Assembly (NCBI GenBank): GCA_031002005.1
Contig: CM061919.1
Span: 224,314,739-224,378,738 of the forward strand
Direction: 5' to 3'
Length of the DNA stretch: 64,000 nucleotides
Source: Vandiemenella viatica
Lineage: Eukaryota > Arthropoda > Insecta > Orthoptera > Morabidae
The position numbers and the translations under genes are program-made. Each line of letters opens with the position of its first letter. The first letter of the stretch is position 1. A model generated the notes under the pieces. It saw only the letters and a list, made by a program, of their open reading frames with translations. It did no database searches and had not been told where the DNA came from. Shown in pieces: positions 9,776 through 20,764 of this stretch.

Positions 9776-11131
9776 TTAATAGATTTTTTTTAATTGCACC
9801 CAATTCAACGTCAGGCATACAACGCTGAACGAAGACTTGGCTTGTAGACCTTTAATGGTACATGTCATCAGACGATGTTAACATGCCGGCTCCCCCACAG
9901 ACACGGTTTATCCATCAGGACTTCCCTAATGAGACGTATCCTTATTTATGGACTTAATACCGTAGCAGCAGCAAAGGCCGGTAATTGGGGCTAGTAGCGA
10001 CTAATGAACAGCCATGACACCTCCTGCTCTCCCCTAGCTAGGATCGCGTGTACGCTGCAGGGGTACCAACCCGCACTAGTCAAAAGCACTGCTCTCCCGC
10101 TGTTCCGGGACACGGAGAACCAAAAATAAAATTCTCGGTTGAGGCCGTGTCGGACACTGCTGACGATATTTTCACGAAATGTGTATGGTAAACTGAAATT
10201 ATATTAAAAGAAATTATTAAATAAATATAACAATAAAAACGAAATTGAAATCAGTAGTTGACAAGGCCTGGTAAGACGCTGTCTAAATTGACCGAGCCCG
10301 CTTACATTGCTTAAATTAGCGGCAGTACAGTGCGTTTGTTTTGGGTTCAGACCCGACATTTTTGTGGTTATTCTCTTTGGAATTTCATGTTTTACGCATT
10401 CGCTCCGGAGATTTGTAATTCTAATTGAATTTTGTCCTAGTATAACGCGAAATTTCAAGAAAATTCGGAAATTTTTAAACTATATTCAAATTCTTGGTGT
10501 TGTATTTGTTTTGAGATACAGAATTAATGCCCAACATGAGTTTTATCAGATACATTTATCTTCAAAACAAAACTTGATTCACTTTGATCAGAAATATGGT
10601 CTCAGACAAATGATCCTGTTCGTGTATACGTGTCTAATTTGGAAAGTTGAAAGTCGAGGACTCACTTTTCGTGCGCGGTTCACGACATTATTATTATTAT
10701 TATCATCATATTATTACTCCGCGATTCACTAAAAGTGTGTGGCGGAGGGTAATAGTTTGGAAGGGATATAATGGTTATGGCAGCAGGCGCTACTAATGTC
10801 GGAATGGCTCTTTCATTTTTTCTCTTTGGAACGAGACCAAGATGGCGGTGGTATGTCCATTTTTAGCCGACTTATTGAAGTTTGAAATTACTGTCACTCA
10901 ATTTGGCAAGATTGTCTCCTCGCACCCGTTACCTTTTTTTTTAAATAAAAAAGTAATAATGTTCAGGCGATTAATGCGAAAAGTTCTGTGTTTCCTACGA
11001 AATGCGATGATAAGTACGACAAAGATGAAATCTCTGTGCATATGCTCAGAGATCCAGGTGCAATTATAGCGCGGTTCGAATTAAATTTGCTTCACAAATG
11101 ACTCTACTTTCGCGATCTCTCTTTAATCTTG
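9776..11131. other. unassigned
   Basis: No gene is recognised. A YY1-like word (caagatggcggt, 10838-10849) lies in a mildly GC-rich spot. The 141-codon open frame at 10,307-10,732 is AT-rich with no family resemblance and is probably chance. Confidence 0.3.
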
Positions 11132-11143
11132 ACCTACAATGGA

Positions 11144-11390
11144 ACCGAGTGTGGTGGTGTAACGGTTAGCGTTCTCGCTTCGCATTCGGGAGGACGGCGG
11201 TTCGAATCCCCGTTCGGTCATCCAGATTTGGGTTTTCCATGGTTTCCCAAATCACTCCAGGCAAATGCCGGGATGCTTCCTTCAAAAAGGCCATGGCTGA
11301 ATTCCTTCCCATTCCTTACCCCCCCCCCTCATCCTTTCCCGTAACTAAATACCTCGCTGTTAAGAAACGCTAAGCAGTTAAAGGGAAAAA
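11144..11390 (+). mobile_element. SINE family A, well-preserved copy with TSD
   Basis: This is a near-consensus copy: accgagtgtggtggtgtaac head with box A, box B ggttcgaatcc, complete body and an A-rich tail. It is flanked by a 12-bp target duplication with one mismatch, acctacaatgga (11132-11143) and acctacagtgga (11391-11402). That fixes both ends and shows insertion by target-primed reverse transcription. Confidence 0.93.
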
Positions 11391-11560
11391 ACCTACAGTG
11401 GAACTTGGATTGTCACGGTTAATACTCGGAAGATCGATCTAATGGCTTCAAATTAATCTCCTAGCATTTGAACAACGAAATATTCGTATCGTCTTCGTGA
11501 CATAGATTGTAGTAGTTAGCAATACCTCTTTCTTCCTGCAGTGGGTTGTATTTTTTTTTT

Positions 11561-11815
11561 CACCGAGCGGGGCGGTGTAATGGTTAGCGTTCTCGCTTCG
11601 CATTCGGGAGGACGGCGGTTCGAATCCCCGTTCGGTCATCCAGATTTGGGTTTTCCATGGTTTCCCAAATCACTCCAGGCAAATGCCGGGATGCTTCCTT
11701 CAAAAAGGCCATGGCCGAATTCCTTCCCATTCCTTGCCCCCATCCTTGCCCCCATCCTTTCCCGTCTCTAAAAGACCTCGATGTTAAAAAGAGACGTAAA
11801 GCAGTTACAAAAAAA
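11561..11815 (+). mobile_element. SINE family A, well-preserved copy with TSD
   Basis: This is a second near-consensus copy, almost identical to the one 170 bp upstream through the head and body. It has a small internal duplication of cccccatccttg near 11,737-11,760. The flanking repeat gttgtattttttt occurs at 11545-11557 and 11816-11828. The short distance and same orientation suggest two independent insertions, since the TSDs differ. Confidence 0.92.
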
Positions 11816-11828
11816 GTTGTATTTTTTT

Positions 11829-12275
11829 CCTACAATTCACTTCAAGCCGCTGCTATAAGTTAGGATTAGCTATTTAGGTCTTTAGAAACAATACTTGTTC
11901 GTACACATCTCGAACCTGTCCTGATTCATTATTGAGAAACGTATTGTTGAAGTATCCCTACCTGTATGGAATAGATAAATTTCTGACAAGTGTACCATTT
12001 TGATACCCTTTCCGGACACTACTACGTTTTAGCGCAAACTTGGCTCCGATCTCTTGTTTATAGATTTCTGTAAACTTTAAAGCTTTCTCCGAATAGTGAG
12101 CTTACTTACTTTCTGCACCACTTTAACGCTATCTAGTATTTCATATTTCTCCGATTTTTTTACTTTCTCGTCATGAAGAAAGAAATTTAATATTTGGTCC
12201 TTTTTTTTCAACAAGTTCCACGTAAGTAAAAAAAAAATTTAAAATAATAACGGAATCGGTATTTCGCTCTACGTA
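11829..12275. other. unassigned, AT-rich
   Basis: No recognisable content. Confidence 0.3.
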
Positions 12276-12288
12276 TATAATCGACATC

Positions 12289-13190
12289 ACATCAGTCCTG
12301 GAGTTGGCAATGTCAAAACTCCAATGGCAAAACAGAGGGTTGAGAATAAATGGAAGAAGTCTAAACAACTTAAGATTCGCTGATGATATAGTTTTACTAT
12401 CAAACAGTCTAGAAGAGCTAAAAGAACTAATAAATGAACTAGAGGCTGCTTGCAGTGAAGTGTGCCATAAAATAAACGTGTCAAAAAGCAAAATCATGCT
12501 AAATAAATGGGCAGAAAAAGACAAAGAAAAGGCAGACACGAGAAAAGCTGGTATTGAGTCCGTAGAACAAACAGTACATCTGTCTTGGCCAACTGATCAA
12601 CATGAATGGCGACCCAAAGTCTGAGATCTACAGACGCATAAAGCTGGGCTGGAGAGCATACGGAAGAAATTCAATAGATTTTAAATCAAACATGCCAGTA
12701 CAAAAACAGGTATTTGAACAATGTGTATTACCGGTCCTCACATATGCCTGCCAGACGTGGACCCTAAACAGTCACATGAAGCAAAAACTGAGAACTGGCC
12801 AGCGAAGTATGGAAAGAGCAATGCTAGGGTTTACAAGAAGAGACAGGAAAAGGGCCGTGCACATTCGTTCGATAACCAAAGTGACAGACATCTTAAAAAG
12901 AGTCATGACCCAAAAATGGCAATGGGCTGGTCGCAAAAGAGATGACAGGTGGACTACGGCAGTACTGAATTGGATACCAAGAAACCTGAAAAGAGCAAGA
13001 GGAAGACCCCCGGATCGCTGGGATAAGGATATACGTCGAGTTAAGGCGTGAACTGGAAGAGAGTTTCTCAAGATCGATCAGCCTGGAAGAAACTACAACA
13101 AAACTATGTAGAATTAAATTGTAGTATACAGCTCATTTGGCTTAAAGAGGCTACATCCTGAAATAAAGGTTGATAAAGCTATAATAATAA
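12289..13190 (+). mobile_element. RTE-like non-LTR retrotransposon, 5'-truncated, with TSD
   Basis: This is the 3' third of an RTE-type element. It starts inside the reverse-transcriptase domain and ends in a short 3' UTR with an (ATA)n tail, both typical of RTE. It is flanked by a 13-bp duplication with one mismatch (tataatcgacatc at 12276-12288, tataaccgacatc at 13191-13203). Truncation therefore happened at insertion, not by later deletion. Confidence 0.85.
12304..13051 (+). pseudogene. RTE-like reverse transcriptase, C-terminal part, frameshifted
   Basis: The first frame (12304-12624) contains GLRINGRSLNNLRFADDIVL. FADD is the catalytic YXDD-type box of the reverse transcriptase, followed by the thumb-region motif INVSKSKIM. 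The frame shifts near 12,600. The rest (12602-13051) carries QVFEQCVLPVLTYACQTW, then RTGQRSMERAMLG and KWQWAGRKRDDRWTTAVLNW, and ends with ARGRPPDRWDKDIRR. This is the canonical C-terminal order of RTE proteins. The endonuclease and most RT palm motifs are absent, so the fragment cannot be functional. RTE is the best fit among clades; a related CR1-like assignment is less likely. Confidence 0.85.
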
Positions 13191-13247
13191 TATAACCGAC
13201 ATCTCTGATCAGTTAGATCGGAATACGCCTGTGGGGCCTGTAACTAT

Positions 13248-13400
13248 TATCTAGCGCGGGGCTAGCGAGCTGGCTTCGCGTTGCAGGGGTCGCCGGTTTG
13301 ATTCCGGCCCAGGGCATGGGTTGTTTTAATTAAGTGTTGTGTCCATCCTGTGTTGTCATGTCACTTGTGATAATCAATAATAACACGAGAAGATCCTATA
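13248..13400 (+). mobile_element. tRNA-headed SINE, family B
   Basis: A different tRNA-like head reads gctagcgagctggcttcgcg, with a box B ggtttgattcc. Then come cggcccagggcatgggttgtttt and gtgttgtgtccatcctgtgttgtc. The gggcatgggt...gtgttgtc continuation marks another common insect SINE type. The 3' boundary is uncertain. Confidence 0.6.
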
Positions 13401-14243
13401 TACTCAGTTCAGAAATAAAAGAAACACTGTTACTGACTGAATGGCTACAAGGCCGAATACCAATCTTAAAAAATAAAAAACTTTCATCAAATAACGGCGC
13501 TTTAGAGGATTTCAGACCGGTAGTGCAACAATTTCTGTTTGTTTTTCTACATCAAACTGACGGCGAATTTGGTACTGATTTTGTGCAATTCGATTTTTCA
13601 ATCAAGTGGTGTATATGGTATCGAACTTAGAGACGAAATCGCGTCAGAATGTTAAAAAAGCAATTTCCTTTGGTGTCAAATAGGCCGGAAAAGTCCTTTC
13701 ACATTTCATACAGTTGGTTACAGAGCGGCATAACAGCAAAGGCCGAAGTCACAATCCACTCTCCTTTGGCTGCTGCTGACCGGATATGCAATCGGTCAGT
13801 CGTTTGAAGGCTCCCGGATTCCTGTTTGGCTCCTTGACGACCCGAGAGGGAAGGCTGGGTGGGGACCAGCCCTACGGGAGCGACAAGAACCAAGACGGCG
13901 GTAGCACTTCCAACATTTAACCTCACGAATCAAATTGCAAAGGAAACTCCTGTACGTGTAATGAAGGAAGGTTGTACAATGCCAATCACTTGTTCTTCGT
14001 TAACAGGCACAATATGCTAAATTTAATAATGTTTCCCGTTATTTTTGGGTGATAAACTATTTAATTAATTAAATGTATCCTTTCTAAACACGAATTCATA
14101 TAATTTTCCTTTACAGAATTAAATGTTTAAGTTTTTTTTTAGTATAAATAAGACATGTTGTCTTATAATTTCAAAACATTACTGAACGGCTACAGACAGA
14201 CGCGTTGGATGTCTAGGTCTCTGTACTGGCTTTCGATACAGCG
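13401..14243. other. unassigned
   Basis: Non-coding. The interval 13,700-13,930 is GC-richer and open for 75 codons on the minus strand (13699-13926), but shows no recognisable protein family. Confidence 0.3.
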
Positions 14244-14330
14244 GTCTGGTAGCTCAGTAGTTAAAGCGCTTGCTAACTGATGTTTGGATCGTGTTCTCCG
14301 GTTCAAAACTACTTGAAGACAAGGGTTTTT
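14244..14330 (+). mobile_element. tRNA-like SINE head, family C
   Basis: ggtctggtagctcagtagtt, then aaagcgcttgctaactga, reads as a tRNA 5' half with box A. tctccggttcaaaac is a damaged T-arm/box B. The acceptor stem does not pair and the T loop is mutated, so it is not a working tRNA. The body after it is not recognisable. Confidence 0.5.
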
Positions 14331-15645
14331 AAAAATTGTATTTGATCGTAAGAGTCACGCCTGCACCGTCGGTTATTCGGATTGAATGTTACACTGCAGA
14401 TATCACAAACTTAGGGGTGCAATGCGAGGCAAATCGTAGGTAGTCTTGCAATGCTGTAGGTGTACACTTTTTTACGTTATACTGATCCCTCAGGGGTGAT
14501 TCGCAGTCAGTGTGTGTGTGATCTGCAGTAATAATACTATAAATCCGAAAGTAAGTCTCTGTCTTTTCGTTACGCTATGACGAGTAAATTCCTATACCGA
14601 TATTGACGTAATTTTGCAAGAAAATCTGTAGGGAGGGCACAGAACATTTTTTTCCCGGTATGATTAACAGTGGTAGTCACGAAATTTTGAGAACTTATTG
14701 AATGGCGACAGAGAACGGATGTGTGTGTTAGTCTGTAATGTTACGTCGGTTGCTCAAGGTGTGCTTCTCGCGCATTATATTAGTGTATAATTTGTTAATA
14801 AATTTCGTTTAGAGAAAAAACGTATTATTTAGTCTAGATGTAGATTTTCTCTGTCCTATTACTTTGTGTCTGCTTAAATGTTTCTGGCACCAGTTTTATT
14901 ATTATTATTATTATTTGACATACTTTGCGGGCGTAAACTGGCCTAAGTTGTAGCTCTAACAGAGCACTAGCTGCTAAACTTATTAGAACCCAAGAATTGG
15001 ATGCTCATGCTGAAGAAAGATGAAAAGACCAATCTGAAATAAACCTTCTTACTTAACCCCCCCCCCCCCCTCCCCTTCCACATCCCCTCACCTTCGTTTG
15101 TTTTTCTGATTTTAAATATATTGGAAATTGATTCTCTTCAAGAGACAGATTCAACGGTAGAATGATATAGTGATGGCTTTCCTGTCATATTATGCCGACT
15201 GGGTGTTGTTTGGGACCAATCCTTCGTTACCAACAACTTTCTATATTCAATTCTGACAAAGAAATTCTTAAGCCACGCGTACGAAGTCGTAGGTATCAGC
15301 TAGTATTAAATAATACTAATAATAACCATCATATTCATTGGACTATCTGTGAATATGTATATCATAAAATAGTTTTTATATGTTCCAAAAATAAATTTTA
15401 TTGATATCTCGCACCTCCAATTGATTGTAAGAGTCATTACGAGATAATTTTGTCCGAGTTTTTCTCTGATATATTCGTGTGGTCGTATCGACCTGGTGCC
15501 AGGGTTTCTTATCGGCTGCGCAATCGGCCCCTCTCGTAACCACATAGCCTAATCCAGTAATCCTGCCGGGTAATTGCTAGCCTAGAGTTTAACGTGGAAT
15601 CTGAACTATGGAAGTGTTCTGGTGAACTTCACATTACACAGCAAG

Positions 15646-15649
<4 letters not shown>
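14331..15649. other. unassigned; dispersed-repeat end near 15,255-15,312
   Basis: Mostly featureless. At 15,255-15,312 the minus strand reads aatactagctgatacctacg then acttcgtacgcgtgg. This is the conserved 5' edge word of a very common insect dispersed repeat (compare actagctgtttctgcgactt at 16,957). A short ATT microsatellite lies near 14,900 and a C-run at 15,056-15,070. Confidence 0.4.
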
Positions 15650-15682
<33 letters not shown>

Positions 15683-15898
15683 GCTTAATGTCTCTTAACA
15701 GCGTGGTCTTTAGAGACGTGAAAGGATGGGGGGCAAGGAATTCGGCCATGGCCTTTTTAAAGGAAGCATTCCGGCATTTGCCTGGAGTGATTTGGGAAAC
15801 CATGGAAAACCCAAATCTGGATGACCGAACGGGGATTCGAACCGGCGTTCTCCCGAATGCGAGGCCAGAACGCTAACCGTTACACCACCAAGCTCGGT
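15650..15898 (-). mobile_element. SINE family A, well-preserved, minus strand
   Basis: The T-run at 15,650-15,679 is the poly(A) tail seen from the plus strand. It is followed by the reverse complement of the full family A body, box B and head, ending at ctcggt. It is close to the 11-kb copies. Confidence 0.92.
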
Positions 15899-15902
15899 CC
15901 GC

Positions 15903-15986
15903 ACAGACGGAGATTCGAACCGAGGACATTTAGATCACCAGTCAGACACCTTAACCACTGAGCCCCCAGGTTGCTCTTCTCCGATA
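15903..15986 (-). mobile_element. tRNA-like head, abutting the SINE
   Basis: The minus strand reads agcaacctgggggctcagtg, then gttaaggtgtc (box A), and later ggttcgaatctccg (box B). It looks like a leucine/serine-type tRNA-derived head, longer than a normal Class I tRNA D-arm. It directly precedes the family A SINE head on the same strand. That could be a dimeric SINE or an insertion of one into another. Pairing is too poor for a working tRNA. Confidence 0.55.
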
Positions 15987-16261
15987 TAATAGCTCTAAAC
16001 ACAAAATGATGATTACGACTCGATGCAATAGTCTTTAATCTACCGACGTGTGGTTTGACTTTACGATAACTAATTTGATTACGAGAATAACTGTATGTGA
16101 ATTTTCTGTTCAATATACAAACGCAATAAAGATAGTATAGTTTGTCAACTCGAGTTTCAAAGAAACATAAAAATATACACATCAATATATACACAGGAAA
16201 AATAAACAGAAAAACATAATAGTTTCACTTCTTCCGCGTGTACGCACTGATGCAAGCAGTT

Positions 16262-16455
16262 TATTATAATTATTTTGTATGGAACGTCGAGGCCCTTGGA
16301 GGATGAAAATGACAGGAGACAAGGCATGGGAATAGTTCTGCTATAGTCTTCTGAAGGAATCACAAATGCATTCACCTGCAGTGATTTCTTGAAACTCTGG
16401 ATAGCCGGTCGGTGATTTGAACCAATGTCCTTCCGCATGTCTGGCCCGAACATTA
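16262..16455 (-). mobile_element. SINE family A, diverged, minus strand
   Basis: On the minus strand the order ttcgggccagacatgcggaa, ggttcaaatcaccg, ggctatccaga, aaatcactgcaggtgaatgc, ccttcagaag, tcccatgccttg and ggcctcgacgttc follows the family with many substitutions. Confidence 0.65.
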
Positions 16456-16462
16456 CGTCGCA

Positions 16463-16690
16463 AGAAAGCGCGGATCAGCAAATGGAAGTGAGGGGATCGT
16501 CCACTACGAGCTAGTCCCACCCGGAGTATCCGTGAATGCTGCTTACTTCTTGCAAGTCCTGAAAAGGCTGAAAAGAAGCGTCGCGCGCAAGCAAAGGGAC
16601 GTCAAGGACAGCTGGAAGCTTCACCGCGATAACGCGCCTATTTTGAAGTCTATCAGTCAGTTGTACCGATTTGCCCAATAAATCTGTCCT
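16463..16690 (+). pseudogene. mariner transposase relic, catalytic-core fragment
   Basis: One frame reads GIVHYELVPPGVSVNAAYFL, then QVLKRLKR, then SWKLHRDNAPILKS. In mariner transposases the GIVHYE..P.G.TVN..YY..VL..L segment lies between the first and second catalytic aspartates, and the HDNAP box carries the second. Here HRDNAP keeps that aspartate with one residue altered. The frame then ends at a stop. Flanking catalytic motifs and TIRs are not visible, so this is a short old fragment. It abuts a diverged SINE on its left. Confidence 0.65.
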
Positions 16691-19180
16691 TTTGAACAAA
16701 GGCTCATTACTTTTGAATCCCACCCTGTACACGTAGATGGGTCGTGGAATCTCCCAACGCCGCTTCGCGTTGCCGATCACGTGGCTAATGGAATCTTTCA
16801 ATCCCAGTCAACTTTATAGTTATTCTATCCGTTAGAATTTATTTCAGTCTAAATTAAGAACCTTTTCAATTATACATTTTTAAAATATGATCAATTAACC
16901 ACAAAAGTGAAATTGTTTGGTTGTTTTACTGGCAAATCACAAATTATACAATACTAGCTGTTTCTGCGACTTAGTATGCATAGATTTACTATTTTATTGC
17001 AATAGCTATAAAAGCTGTAGCTTACCTAAAAGGTGTTCCAAAAAGCACGCAGTCGGGATCACCATACCATTAAACATTTAACCTGTTTCATGAAGAGAAA
17101 CAATTTGCAACATGTTCAAAAATAGCAACAAACTAGGGGGGAGGCTACCTACCACATTTCCTCATTCGGCAGATTTTTGTTTGTGGTTCAAAAGTATGTC
17201 ACTTCTGGCGGACATATTGTGTCAATATACACAATGTTTTTGATTTTGCTGTGCTTTGCTAAGTCTAAGAGAATGTGCAAACTCCAGGAGCGATGAACTG
17301 GATAGTGGGTCGAGTCAGTCAGAAATTTCCAGCGAGCAACGACGTAAAAAGGACAAATGACCGCATCGAGGAGGCGTGATATTGGGCAGTCGTTACCCCC
17401 TCTGGAAAAAAGGTAGTGGGGACGATGAACAAAACTGGGGTGCATCGACGGAGCGGTAGTCGAATTTGGTCGTCGAGACGATGGTAGCAGCCTTCGACGG
17501 ACGACACATGACGGTCTTATAATAAAGACAGTTGGTAATGAATCTGCTTAAACTTAGTTAGCTGTTTGGGGATGGTATAGACTAATGGGAAGTTAAGGGC
17601 GATATGCTAGACCTTAGTCACAAGTTAAGACTCACCTGGCTGGAATGGGGTTATGGACTTCATAACGGGTTGATAAACAGTTATTGTATACATTACTAAA
17701 TAAATGTAAATAATTGTACATAAACAGCTGGTGTATTATTGACGCATTATACCACTCACATGCCAGTAGGTTTCCTCCCAACATATTAGTCTCCTCTCGC
17801 TGGGGGCAAAATGTATACATAGTAGTAGGTCCATTACAATATACAAACTGACTGCGAAAGAAACAAAGGTTGAGTGACCGATATAACATCACACGCTGTC
17901 CGTCTGTCAGTCACCACTCGATTAGTTTTAATAATCTCATGACAAAGTATGAAACTTATCAAGAAAAAAGTATTCTATATCCTTCCTTGTTAAATTTAAT
18001 CAAAATCGGTTTAGTCATTTAATCATGAAAAACGTAATGGACACAGTTTTGACATTTATAATATCAGTATAGATTTATTTTTTAAATACAGGTTATGCAT
18101 GGTAAGAAGGTTTTTTTAATTTTTTTTAATAAGAATGGTCCAAATCTCCCAACTCTGATGCTATCTTCATTTTCCAGCGAACAAAAAAAGAGCAAATATC
18201 TTATTACTCTTGTGAGAATCTCTGAACAACTACAGCCAACGCGTAGAGGTAGAGATACAATTCTTTTCGACATTATTTTCTTGTATCGGGTCCCTTTAGA
18301 AAAGAATTTTATGAATTTTTAATAAGATATTCGGTTTTAGTTTAAAAAATACGTTATAATGTGTATATCTGAAGTCCGGAAATTATTTCGTTTAAGAAGT
18401 AGAAGCCTGTGACAGACAGCGGAGCACCAATAACAGAGATTGTTTTGCCTTCGGATACGGAATTGTAAAAAGAATCTCTTTCAAGATGGAGATATTAAAA
18501 ATTCACTTTTACGAAACATCCAAAACGTTTGTGCCAGAGACCAAAACCTTGTGTTTTCCATAGTTGACTTCAGATTTCATCACGTCAACGTGTTAATCAG
18601 AAATATGAAAATTTTACAGAAGAGCTGGCTGTAAACAACAGTTGCCAAAGTTGATGGTACGACGGTATAAGAACTCAGCGAGGGGTCTGAGTTAGGCAGT
18701 AATGTTTGTCATGTCGACTCGCTCAGACGGTAGGAATCAAATGCCGGTTCTCTTTGAAGCGCGACTACTTTGTGCGCGACGCGTAATGAAAACGCCAGCG
18801 CAGAGGGAAACACGACGCCCTGCTTTGAGGATCAAGCAGGCGATTAGCAGCTTGTCAGGTGCACATACTCACGACAGCCCCGCGGGGGGCCGCAAACTGC
18901 ACTAACACACGTCACCGCAGACATACATTACCTCGACTTGCCTTACGACAAATATACACAAAACGACTACTGTAATTGGTGCATCTTTCACCGCGAAGAA
19001 AAATGTTATTTTGTTAACCGTACTATCAAAATCGCTACTGTTTTATCTTTTTAAATATATTCACCAGTCGGCCGTCTATGTGTACACATGTGACGGCGCC
19101 TGGTGCTTCACCTTCTGCACGTTTAAGGCTGCTGTAGGCCGAAATATTGCGCCTCTCTTGTGTTTGTTTTTTGTACGTCG
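16691..19180. other. unassigned; dispersed LINE-like 3' end at 17,950-18,075
   Basis: At 16,957 actagctgtttctgcgactt, and at 17,995 aaaatcggtttagtcattta followed by gacatttataat and agtatagattta, correspond to the edge and 3' tail words of an insect dispersed repeat. Between them I see no coding sequence. 18,700-18,910 is GC-rich with a 67-codon open frame that matches nothing I know. Confidence 0.4.
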
Positions 19181-19188
19181 TCCCAGCC

Positions 19189-20636
19189 TAGTGTTGTAAA
19201 AAAACGGTTTTTTTTCTGGCTTGAAAAAAAACATGAAAAAAAACTTTGAAAAAAAACATGTTTTTTTTCACAACTACTAAATCTCAAATTTGTAAGGCAG
19301 TTATCGTTTAAAATGACTGTTTTAGAGTTTATTCTAAGTTCTTATCTTAGTTTAAAATCTACTATATTTTTCTGGTTCAGTAAGAAAAAAAAAATTACGA
19401 AAATATTGGCAAAATTGACTGAAATTTTCTTTATGAACGGGGATGTCCCGAAAAGACTAGGTTGCGCGAAATGAATCCCCATTCCCCATTGTTTGGATTG
19501 ATACTTGCTATTTGAAATAGTGCTGCCAGCCCTACAAAATTACTTACAGATCTTTTAAAAAAATCAGGAATTTAAAATTTATCCACGGTTTTTTGCCTTA
19601 TTGGGCTTTCCTTATATTCGTATACTTGTTAACTCTCAGAGTATAGTGGTACTGACTCATTAAATTGTCAGTAAGGGAGCGTGCATAAACCACATAGCTC
19701 CATTTTGGCCTCCTGTGAACCCCACGTAGCCCTACGTGGCTTTTGCCTCCCCCCCCCCTCACTCCCCCTTCACAAAGCACGTAGCTTTCTTCCGTTTTGA
19801 TTCCAGAAGACATTTTGTACTGTTTTCTCTTGTCAGACTATTGTAAATTACATACGGATATAATTAACTGAGGGAAATAAATACTCACATGCTGTTATGA
19901 GTTCAGTTCCTCATTTTAACTGTGAAAAATGTTACGAAAGGAAAGTTACGTGGCCTGGCTCGGAACCCCCCCCCCTCTCCCCACGTAGCCCAGCGTAGCC
20001 TTCCAGCTAACCCCTCCTCCCTCTGGACCGATTCACGTAGTTTGTGCACGGTCCCTAATTATGAATCGTTTCCTTGCAACCGTTGGTGTAAACAAACGAT
20101 TGAAAAGAAATAAAGCTCCTATTTTGTATGATAATAAATTTTAATTCAAACTTAAAAGACCATAATACAGAACTATAGGTGCAGTCTTTATGCACAGTGT
20201 GTACTTTGCTCACAATTTAAAATTGCAATCTCAAAATCTTTAGCGCACAATACAAGAACAACCAGTAAAAGAAAATTTAACAATTTCTGAAGTGAGAGGA
20301 GACAGAAGAAGAGACAGAAAATTCCGACACCGACCGAACTAGTGTTGGTATTTCTGATACTAATGAATGTGGTACTGACATAGAGGATGAATAAATTTTG
20401 TTACCTATATAGATACACTTATGAATCATTATGTGAGACATTATATGATTCAGTAAGACTTAAAACACACTTGTAAAATGAAAGTTCCTTAAATAAAACT
20501 ATAATTTATCAAATATATTGTTTTCTGAAAAAAAACAAAATTTAGAAAAAAAACACGGGTGCTAGGTTTTTTTTCATGTTTTTTTTCACAAAGCTGAAAA
20601 AAAAAACATTTTGTTTTTTTTCAGTTTGCAACACTA
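19189..20636. mobile_element. non-autonomous hAT-type DNA transposon with 8-bp TSD
   Basis: The termini tagtgttgtaaa and tttgcaacacta form inverted repeats. Both ends are followed inward by long A/T runs and aaaaaaaacatg words arranged as subterminal repeats. A perfect 8-bp direct repeat, tcccagcc, flanks the element (19181-19188 and 20637-20644). TAGNGTTG-type ends plus an 8-bp duplication are diagnostic of the hAT superfamily. No transposase frame is present in the 1,448 bp, so it depends on an autonomous relative. A second TIR element is nested inside (19674-20056). Confidence 0.88.
19674..20056. mobile_element. nested TIR element, gggaccgtgcac family
   Basis: The ends agggagcgtgcataaac (19674) and the reverse complement of gtttgtgcacggtccct (ending 20056) are inverted repeats with two mismatches. 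Inside lie paired acgtagccctacgt- and cacgtagcc-type words near C/G runs. The right three quarters is homologous to 5828-6310 in opposite orientation. No convincing target duplication is visible and no ORF is present. It retains the single tatttatt that is split by the 214-bp MITE in the other copy. Confidence 0.7.
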
Positions 20637-20727
20637 TCCCAGCCGCCTTCATCTGTGGTAAGTGTTGGGTCATATTTCCATATCCTTCCTTAATTTTATT
20701 GCCTTAAAGCTTTTTCCTGCTCATTGT

Positions 20728-20730
<3 letters not shown>

Positions 20731-20762
<32 letters not shown>
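20731..20762. repeat. (TA)n microsatellite
   Basis: About 16 uninterrupted TA units. It adjoins the 3' end of the minus-strand LINE fragment and may derive from its simple-repeat tail. Confidence 0.95.

Positions 20763-20764
<2 letters not shown>

Noticed and set aside
10307..10732. 141-codon plus-strand ORF
   Set aside because: The composition is that of AT-rich non-coding DNA, with no recognisable domain and a microsatellite at the end.
14244..14330. Functional tRNA gene
   Set aside because: The acceptor stem does not pair and the T loop is mutated; it fits a SINE head. The same applies to the heads at 15.9 and 28.8 kb.
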